64,000 bases of DNA, taken from Liquidambar formosana. Lineage: Eukaryota; Streptophyta; Magnoliopsida; Saxifragales; Altingiaceae. The stretch spans positions 18,215,822 to 18,279,821 of the forward strand of contig CM077827.1 in the NCBI GenBank assembly GCA_039720395.1. Direction: 5' to 3'. Position numbers and translations under genes: made by a program. Under the pieces are notes generated by a model, which saw nothing but the letters and a program-made list of their open reading frames with translations, did not search any database and was not told the origin of the DNA. Shown piece after piece: positions 55,912 through 64,000 of this stretch. How positions within the stretch are numbered: position 1 is the stretch's first letter; each line of letters begins with the position of its first letter.

Positions 55912-58900
55912 TCAAACATGATATTTCTTCAATTGATCCAAATTAGTTGGACGAGCGAACTCAATTCCATCTAAATCCATGAGGCGAACAGCCCCTGCTG
56001 GCAATATCTCTTTGATAATGTATGGCCCACCCCAACTTGGCTTGAATTTTCCCCGTGGATCGAACACTGGAGCTCTGATTTCTTTCAGTACTACATCCCC
56101 TTTCTTTAGACCTCGATCTTTGACATGTTTGTTGAATGCTCTGGCGACTCTCCGCTGATACCCCTGAACATGATACAGCGCCCTTAAACGCCTTTCATCC
56201 AGCAAAGCTAACTCATCATAGCGGCTCTTAACCCAGTCCACTTCTGTTATCTGGCTCTCCACGGCAACTCTTAGTGAAGGAACTTCCAATTCAACTGGCA
56301 ACACGGCCTCCATTCCATAAACTAGAGAATAAGGGGTAGCCCCTGTTGACGACCTTATTGATGTTCTGTAACCCCATAGAGCCAATGGCAACTTCTCATG
56401 CCAGTCTGTGTGTGAGTCCGCAGTCTTCTGTAGTATCTTCTTGATGTTCTTGTTAGCTGCTTCCACTGCTCCATTAGTCTGAGGACGGTATGGTGACGAC
56501 AGATGGTGAACTATGCCGTACTTTTGCAAGAGCTCATGGGTTTCTTTCTGAAAGTGCTGGCCATTGTCTGAGATAACTTCATGCGGTACCCCATATCGAT
56601 AGATGATGCTGTGCTGTATGAACTGTGCTACTTTCTTGGAATTCAAGGTCTTGAAGGATGCTGCTTCCACCCATTTAGTGAAGTAGTCGATGGCGACCAG
56701 GATGTATTCATGCCCATTTGATGCCTTTGGCTTGATCTGTCCGATGATATCTATCCCCCATACTGCGAATGGCCAAGGTGATGACATACTCGTTAAAGGC
56801 ATAGAAGGCAAATGTTGTCCACTGGCGAACAGTTGGCATTTGTGGCACTTCTTGACATGTGCGTGGCAGTCTCTTTCCATGGTGGACCAATAATAGCCTA
56901 ACCTCATGATTTTCTTAGCTAACATATAGCCATTCATATGCGGAGCCCCTGTCCCTTCATGGATTTCTTTAATCAGATGCTCGGCTTCCTCCTCGGTGAC
57001 ACACAGCAGGTGGATCCCGTCGTATGATCTCCGATATAGCTTTCCTCCACAAAGTACATAGTGACTCGCCAACCGCCTTAGGGTTTTTCTATCGATACGA
57101 GATGCTCCTTCTGGGTATTCCCTTTCTTCAATGAACTTCTTTATGTCATGGAACCACGGACGGCCATCATTTACCTCTCCTCCTCGGATTGCACAACAAT
57201 ACACAGGCTTGTCTCGGCATTCTATCACCAACGGCTTCACATTTCCCCCTTCAGGTATCTCCACCATGGATGCTAGGGTCGCCAAGGCATCGGCGAACTG
57301 GTTCTTGTTCCTTGAAAGGTAGTTAAATTCTATCTCTGAGAACTCCTTGGTTAGAGCTTCCAAGTAGGCATGGTAGGGTAGCAGCTTCTCATCTCGAGTT
57401 TTCCACTCCCCTTTTATCTGACAAATGATTAGCGCCGAGTCCCCGAACACTTCTAATTCTTTGATCCCCAATTCAAGTGCCGCTTCCAGTGCTAGGATAT
57501 AGGCCTCATACTCAGCAATGTTGTTGGTAGCTTCGAACCCCAACTTGACCGCCAACGGTGTAAATGCCTCTTCGGGTGAGACCAGCAGGACTCCTATCCC
57601 ATAACCTTTCTTATTGGCTGCCCCATCGAAGTAAACTTTCCTAGTCTTTTTACCAATTTCTAGCACGTCCTCGTCTGGGAATTGATCGTTAAACGGAGCA
57701 GATGATGACACCGGACAGCTAGCTAGGTAGTCTGCGATGACGCTTCCCTTGATAGACTTCTGATTCACGTACTTGATGTCGAATTCATTGAGGAGAATTG
57801 ACCATCGAGCAGTTCTAAATGACAATACTGGCCTTTCTACCAGGTACTTCAACGGGTCCATGCGACTTATCAAGAACACTTCGAAGGACATCATGTAGTG
57901 TCGGAGTTTCTGCGTCGCCCATACTAGTGCCACACAAGCTTTTTCAATCGCATTGTACTTCACTTCATAGTCTGTCATTTTCTTGCTTAAGTAATAGATG
58001 GCATTCTCCTTTGTAGACCCTTCGAGATATTGAGCTAACATAGCCCCCGTCGCGGTTTCGGTGACCGTTAAGTATAACAAAAGCGGCGCACCTTGCCGTG
58101 GGGGAACTAAGATTGGAGGATTGCTCAAGTATCTCTTAATGGTCTCAACGGCCTCTTGGCATTCTTCGTTCCATACTTTTGGCACACCTTTCTTAAGCAA
58201 TTTGAAGATTGGTTCGCAAACCATGGTTAAGTTGGCAATGAATCGGCTTATGTATTGAACTCTTCCCAGAAAACCCCGGATCTGCTTCTCAGTGCTACGC
58301 GGCTCCATCTCCACAATAGCTTTTATCTTCCCTGGGTCCACTTCGATACCTCTCTGAGTGATCATAAACCCCAATAACTTGCCTGCAGTGACACCAAAAG
58401 CGCACTTCTGTGGGTTGAGACGGAGATTGTACTTTTTTGCTCGCTCTAAGAATTTCTCTAGTGCCTTGAAATGCCCTTCCCTATCCACGGACTTCACGAT
58501 CATATCATCGACGTAAACCTCGACTTCCTTATGGATCATATCATGCAATAGGGTCGTAGCTGCTCTTTGGTAAGTAGCCCCAGCGTTTCTTAAGCCAAAA
58601 GGCATTGCTTTGTAACAGTACGTTCCCCATTGCGTGATAAAGGCTGTTTTCTCCATGTCTTAAGGCGCCATCTTTATCTGGTTATACCCGGAGAATCCGT
58701 CCATGAAGGAGAGGAGTGCATGTCCCACTGTGCTATCTACCAACACGTCGATATGGGGTAAAGGAAAGTCATCCTTAGGGCTCGCGGCGTTGAGATCTCG
58801 GAAGTCGACACACATCCTCACTTTCCCATCTTTTTTAGGCACAGGCACTATATTCGACAACCACTCGGGGTACTCCACAACTTGGAGGAAACCCGCGTCT

Positions 58901-59290
58901 AGTTGTTTAGTTACCTCTTCTTTTACTTTTAGAGCCCATTCTGGTTTTAATCTTCTGAGTTTCTGCTTTACCGGCTTCTTTAGGGAATTAGTGGGGATAT
59001 AGTGTTGCACAATATCGGGGGTCGATGCTAGGCATGTCTTCATAAGACCATGCAAAAGCCATAATGTTGGCTTTCAAGAGGGAGATCATCTTTTCTTTTC
59101 AACAGGGGAGAGGGTTTTCCCAATTTTAACTATTCTTGGCAATTCATTCGTCCCTAAGTTGATTGATTCCAATTCATCCATATTAGGTTCAGTGACGCCC
59201 CTTTTCCTTTGCTCAATGAGCTCTGGGGGGACATCGTTCCTAGGATCTATATCCATGCCATAAATATCCATAGAAGAGAGAAAAGAGACA
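55912..59290 (-). pseudogene. pol: Element C pol: RT, two RNase H domains, integrase (one stop, two frameshifts)
   Basis: Nearly identical to A pol. From 58656 down to 55912 the frame is open for 914 codons and includes YVDD (58504-58515, minus), both RNase H domains with the GDS Asp intact, and a full HHCC-DDE integrase with GPY/F-like end. Breaks lie upstream: TAA at 58657-58659 where A has CAA, one extra C near 59015-59020, and one missing A in an A run near 59095. The A copy is open at all three places, so decay was independent. The exon is taken from the predicted acceptor at 59291; first ATG at 59271. Confidence 0.9.
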
Positions 59291-59461
59291 CTGCATATAT
59301 AGAGAAAGAAAGCACACTTTATTGACTAGGAATAATGGGAATGACACACAAAAGAAAGAAGGAAAACAAACAAATCTGTATCAATACTATGACTCCACAA
59401 AGTGAGTAAAGTAGATACATCTTATTGAATTAGGGAAATATTACTAAACTAAGACACCTAC
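59291..59461 (-). other. Candidate 171-nt intron of element C
   Basis: Same GT (59461-59460) and AG (59292-59291) and same length as the A intron. Confidence 0.68.
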
Positions 59462-59935
59462 AAGCTGCTATCAGGTAGGCCAAGGTCTTCTTCTTCATGG
59501 ATCTCCGCAACGACACCACATTCAAGGTACCAATTCAGGAGTGGCAAGGTAGCATAGCTAATGGACGAACCCTGGAGTTCTTCAATGGTCGAGTCTTCCA
59601 TGATGAGGATCATGTCTTGGAACATTTCAGTCATAGCCCCTGCATCAAGGTTCTCTGCCCAGTCCTCCTCTTTCTTTTCCTAGAACTCATCATTGATGGC
59701 ATCATCATCCACCATTTCAGCTGTGATTGGATACCATTCGGTGAAGAAGATTTCAAAACCCGGAACTCGGATCTTGGTAGCTTGGTCAAAGGTGGGCTTT
59801 AGAGACCCGCAATATAGAAAATCATCCCCTTCTTTGACGAAGTAACCATTCAAAGTAGGTCGATATGGCGAGATCTTCAGGTCTGGCACCCTTCCCTCGC
59901 TTTGGCTCTTACTTTCTCTTTTCCTCTTCTATAAA
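59462..59935 (-). pseudogene. gag-pro: End of gag-pro of element C, truncated
   Basis: From 59462 to about 59665 it matches the end of A gag-pro (EEDWAENL and following). Upstream (59680 to about 59930) it carries a segment absent from A but like B after the G-patch: NGYFVKEGDDFLYCG here, NGNFVKEGEDFPYCG in B. A TAG near 59680 separates the two. So A probably lost this spacer and C kept it. Sequence similarity ends near 59935. Confidence 0.7.
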
Positions 59936-61523
59936 ATTCCAAGAAATTAATAAATTAAGATATTATGGAGAGCTACCAGAAAACATCAGACTCATGATAT
60001 TTCCACAAAACAATTTGCATTCAAAGTCAAAAGTTTTCTAGCATAACTCTAAATAAAATATTGATCTTTCCAGTGGGACAAAATAGACACACAAGAACGG
60101 TTAGAGAGAAGGGAGCAAAACTTGTCCCTACTACTATGCCACCAGCGGTTCAATTCTCATCACCAAAGTTCAAAACAAAGCTTTTAAAAGCTCTTCTCCT
60201 TATAATTAGATAAATCAGGGAGTTCAAACAAAAATAACCAAGGGAATTGGAATTCCCACAAGATGAAAAGATTCTTAGCCCTAACAAAACCAGTGACCAA
60301 GCTTATAAACATACACGAGTATGTGAACTATTAAGAACATGATCAGATTTAATTTTAAAGTACATATAAGATTACGCAAACAAGTAAAATTAGCAATCAT
60401 ATTGTTACGAACTAACACAGTCAAAATCCCAAACAATCTCCTTAAAAGTTGTATTTCCTACTCACAACATCACAACACATCTAAACATCGATTTCTCAAC
60501 AAATATTAACTTATAATGTTCATAAAATAGTATGCGACTTTAGATTGTTGGAAATATATTTAACCACTACACTATAACAATTATACAAATATGAATTACA
60601 CAAATATAAATGATTACACAATTAGATAGAATATCAAATTAACAACATAATAGAACAGGTATACTCAATTAAAATTTACGCACAACGTAAAAGGAATAAA
60701 GTAAAGAAAATAGCTAGTGAGGCACGTATTCGCTGTCCTAAAGTCGCATACGCCTCCCACGTGCAGGTTTTGGTGGTTGTATATGGCTCCAAGATACAAC
60801 CCAGTTCCTCTCAGGCGGTCTGATCCATAGTGCATATCTACAGCAGACAGATGCCAAGAACACGTCTAAATTGCCCAAAGAAAAATAGATAAATAAAATA
60901 GAAGAGTATAAGAGTTAGAGAAAAAGAGAGAAAGACAAAGAGGGAGAAGATAAGAAATGTTGAGATAGACACAATATGACTGCAATGTTTAGCTTTATAG
61001 GCCCAGGTATACCTACACCAAACGTTCAGTCAAAGGAGGAATTTATGTATTAACTCTTATGGTTAATACATTAACATAAATAGTAAAAAAAATTATCACA
61101 GAAATGGTAACCACCAAAAGAATAAATAGAATCTCTTTAAAACTAAAAAAAATAAATCTCCAAAAATAAAGTTTTGTAACTTCCTTGAAATAAAACTCTT
61201 AAATTTCTAACATAAAGTGTTTATACCTTTCATGATTATGGCATTACAAGCTTGATTTTTGTTTTTGAACTTCTTGTATTCGTTCGATCTTCTAGTATAT
61301 CAGTGTATGTCTTCCCCCCTTGCGTTCAATTAGCATGCATGTAAGAAACTCTATGGGCCAATGGATAAAAGGTTTTGCCAGGAAAATTGGGCGTACTACT
61401 AGTTTTTTTTATCATGATTAGTTCATGATTACAGGTCCCTCCTCCAGCGTGATTGGCATGTGTAATTCAGTATGTGTATTGGGAAGCAAATAAATGTGCC
61501 GATTATGTAGTTAAGACAGGAAT
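59936..61523. other. AT-rich flank, no gene recognised
   Basis: No credible ORF. A GC-richer island at about 60720-60870 and a 12-bp inverted repeat (TATGCGACTTTA at 60531-60542, TAAAGTCGCATA at 60739-60750) are the only structure seen. A splice-acceptor-like ATTTTATAG stands at the junction on the minus strand near 59935. Confidence 0.4.
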
Positions 61524-62018
61524 TAGGGGTGTTAATGGTTTTGGTTAAAACTGAGAACCAAACCAAACCAAACCGAACTGAGCGGTTTGGTTTGGTTTTT
61601 TGGTCAATAGGTTTGGTTATGGTTTTAATTTTAGAAAATCGAACTAAATTGGTTTGGTTTTGGTTTTCGGTTTTAAAAACTAAACCATATATATATAAAC
61701 TTAAAGTTTGACATATTGATATATTTCAATATGTTTCTATTTTGATACAATGTTTAATGTTTTTTTTGGTTACTAATGTAATGCTTTTATTAAAAATGTT
61801 TTTTTTGGACTTTGGCATGTCATTTTTTTTCATTTTCAATTATTTGTTGCTACTTGATAGGTTAAAACCGAAACCTAACCGAACCAAACCGAAATTTTTT
61901 AGTTTGGTTTGGTTTGGTTTTTTTATAGTATGGTTTGGTTTTGATTTGGTGGGAATAAAACCGAAGTATAATGGTTTGGTTTGAAATCTCCCCTAAAACC
62001 GAACCATTAACACCCCTA
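61524..62018. mobile_element. MITE, probably hAT type, about 495 bp
   Basis: Perfect 17-bp terminal inverted repeats TAGGGGTGTTAATGGTT (61524-61540) and AACCATTAACACCCCTA (62002-62018). Flanking 8-mers ACAGGAAT (61516-61523) and ACACGAAC (62019-62026) match at 6 of 8, a plausible aged hAT target duplication. The subterminal parts are rich in GGTTTGGTTT and its inverse. No transposase ORF. Confidence 0.75.
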
Positions 62019-64000
62019 ACACGAACTACTGTAAGTTTCAATTATTTTGTTGTACTGGAATCTCCATCCATGGAACTTGCAAGTTTTTTGTTATGCCTTT
62101 GTTTTGTCTTAGTTGTTATTGAAATAAAGCTTCCCTTTTAAATCCCCCTCCCCGCCACCCCAAAAAAAAAAAAAGAAAAAAGAAAAAAGAGGGAAGGCGT
62201 TTCCTTAAATGAAAAATGAAAGGTGTTTCCTTATTGGGCTGGAATCCATAATGGAGGTCTAGCCTTTTTATGTGCTTAGGCTTCCGTGTACATAGATTGG
62301 ACAGTCCATTGGAGATTTGGAGGTGATCCATTATTAGAAGCGGGCCCACCTGATAAAGCCTTCCCTTACGTTCTTATTGGGTTCCCATACTCTTCTGCGC
62401 TTTATGCCTATTCTCCTATATCGATTTACGAGATGTGAGGCTTTTCATTTTTCAATTTTAATTTTAAGGTTTTTAATTTTAATTAAAATTTTAGTGACAA
62501 TTGATTACGTTGACTCCACGTAAGACACTCTTTTGCCATGTTCACCTTGAATGGCTCAACCTAGCATTCAATGACTTCAAAACCTGCCAAGTATAGCAAC
62601 ATCGCAAACTTTTGGCCTTTCTTTTAAAGTCCCATATTTTAATTAGCAGTCTTTTTAGCACTTTACAAGTCCTCAACAATTTTTGGAAGCTAGAGATGAT
62701 GGATGTCTATTATGGGACCACTTGATAAAAAATTTTGTAAAGACCAAAGACTTTAAGGAAATACCTAACTCGGACAGGTCTTCTTGATCAGCTCTGTTAG
62801 AGTACGAAAAGGGTGATGATTAGGAGTTCAAGACTGTTTGATTCCGAGATTGAGTTTAGATTGCAGAGCCAAATTTTGTTAGGAGACTTAAATCCGACGG
62901 TGTAAACTTGAGGCCTACTATAGTGGGCTCAGTTCCCCTACAGTCTAACACCCTCCAGTTCTTTCCAATATGTGGTTCGAGAGAGACACGTTAGTTCAGG
63001 CTGCTCTAATGGTTGCAATCGTGCCACGTTTTAACTCAATCCTATGCTGGAAAAGCTTAACATATGTTTGAATGTCATGAACAATAAATCAGATATCCAT
63101 GATTTTCAAGCTCATAACATTTTTACGGAAAAAATTTGACAAAATACAGAGCTACATATTATTGAAAAAAATTAAAAATAAAAAAGGCAATGCCCTTAAT
63201 TAGAATAATCCTCACTAATAGTTGTTGAAGGTCTGGAAAGGGGAGAAGAAAGCTGAAAACAATATGGACGGAATAAATCAGAAATGTAAGACTTGATTAT
63301 ATTAATTTTCATTGAAGAAATAATTTTCAAAATATAGAATGAGAGCATAGGTACATCAGTACGTCTTGCTGATCCCAACTACTTGATAGAAGGAAATAAG
63401 ATTGGATTTTTTTATTTTTTTTTTAAATGGTAAAAGAAGCTTGGCTCCATTTGGTTTGCGGATTTTATCAAAGGAAAAATATATATAAAGAATTGTACTT
63501 TTCTTTATTTGGTTGCAATGAAAAATTGGAAAAAGAAGAAGAATTGGAATAATTTTGGTTTCATATGATTTTATCTTTTCCTTTCATTTCCTTTCCTCAT
63601 TTTTTTTTCCCTTTCTTTTTTCTTTTCTTGGTAGAATCCATAACGCTACAGAGGGTTAATGAATGAAAGAGAAAATTCAATCTCATTATGTCATGGAAGC
63701 ATGAGAAGTCCACAATGCAACTCCTTGGATTCCTAACATTTCCCAAAGAAGTGAGAAGTAGTACATAAAATTGCTAAGCACACCACACGTACTCCAAAAA
63801 TCTAGGCCATAATTTTATTTTATGGTCTATTCACATTATATGGTGTCAATTTTGGTTTTAGGAGCCTATCACATACTCTTGAAAAAAATTGTACAAAAGT
63901 TATATATTTATGAGGTATATTTGGATGTGCAAACTATGTAATTTTGAGGTTTTTATTATTATTTTCCTAAATTAAAAACAAAAAAATATATATAAAAAAA
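62019..64000. other. AT-rich flank, no gene recognised
   Basis: About 2 kb with A and T runs and only short ORFs on either strand without recognisable content. No repeat structure of note was seen. Confidence 0.4.

Larger units (their letters stand above)
49753..59935 (-). mobile_element. Element C: minus-strand copy of the A family, 5' half missing
   Basis: Carries the 3' LTR (49753-52421), hairpin array, antisense ORF, pol, intron, and the end of gag-pro. The 5' LTR, leader and gag are absent; recognisable element sequence stops near 59935. Sequence is nearly the same as A through pol and the antisense ORF, but C has separate breaks. It is inserted in the PMD gene of B. The missing right-hand target duplication and the missing rest of B point to a deletion or an assembly join near 59935. 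Confidence 0.88.

Noticed and set aside
59081..59271. Separate small gene at the start of C pol
   Set aside because: It is the first part of pol cut off by a one-base deletion.
61550..61990. Simple GGTTT satellite
   Set aside because: The GGTTT words lie inside terminal inverted repeats and are part of the MITE.

Overview
This is plant nuclear DNA, very probably from a eudicot. It is a nest of LTR retrotransposons built into and beside an old endogenous pararetrovirus (family Caulimoviridae). No ordinary host gene was recognised. The plant origin rests on Ty3 elements of the Tat lineage (two RNase H domains, no chromodomain), antisense plant-mobile-domain genes, a Ty1/copia element with an initiator-Met primer site, and an integrated caulimovirid.

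Layout. 1-5368: 3' end of Tat-like element E, with a short-hairpin repeat array (1-2221) and a 3.1 kb 3' LTR (2222-5368). 5369-7049 and 23595 to about 27340: one pararetrovirus copy (coat protein, protease, RT/RNase H, a second ORF, promoter) split by element A. 7050-23589: complete element A, 16.5 kb, with 2.8 kb LTRs and the 5-bp target duplication CATAT. 27769-49752: element B, a second Tat-like family, with a 5' LTR, an uninterrupted gag-pro-RT frame, then RNase H/integrase, then two intron-containing genes on the opposite strand. Its 3' LTR is absent. 34318-43895: element D, a minus-strand Ty1/copia element inserted in the B pol gene (target duplication GGTAA), with nearly identical LTRs but a wrecked pol. 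49753 to about 59935: element C, a minus-strand near-copy of A that lacks its 5' half and sits inside a plant-mobile-domain gene of B. About 59936-64000: AT-rich flank with a roughly 495 bp hAT-type MITE.

How the parts relate. E, A and C are one family: the same LTR start and end, a hairpin array before the 3' LTR, and, in A and C, an antisense ORF with its own TATA box. A and C carry a 171-nt region between protease and reverse transcriptase that looks like a spliced intron; B has no such region and one continuous frame. Nesting order: pararetrovirus first; E and A into it; B downstream of it; D and C into B. D is the youngest by LTR identity.

Most notable. (1) The repeat arrays upstream of the 3' LTR in E and A/C consist of dozens of small stem-loops whose arms change together from copy to copy, which suggests selection on base pairing. 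(2) A further hairpin touching the polypurine tract also shows a compensatory change between E and A. (3) B carries an antisense five-exon plant-mobile-domain gene and a two-exon antisense gene with clean splice sites, plus a palindromic TGCACGTACG motif shared by its LTR, an intron and the intergenic region of those genes.
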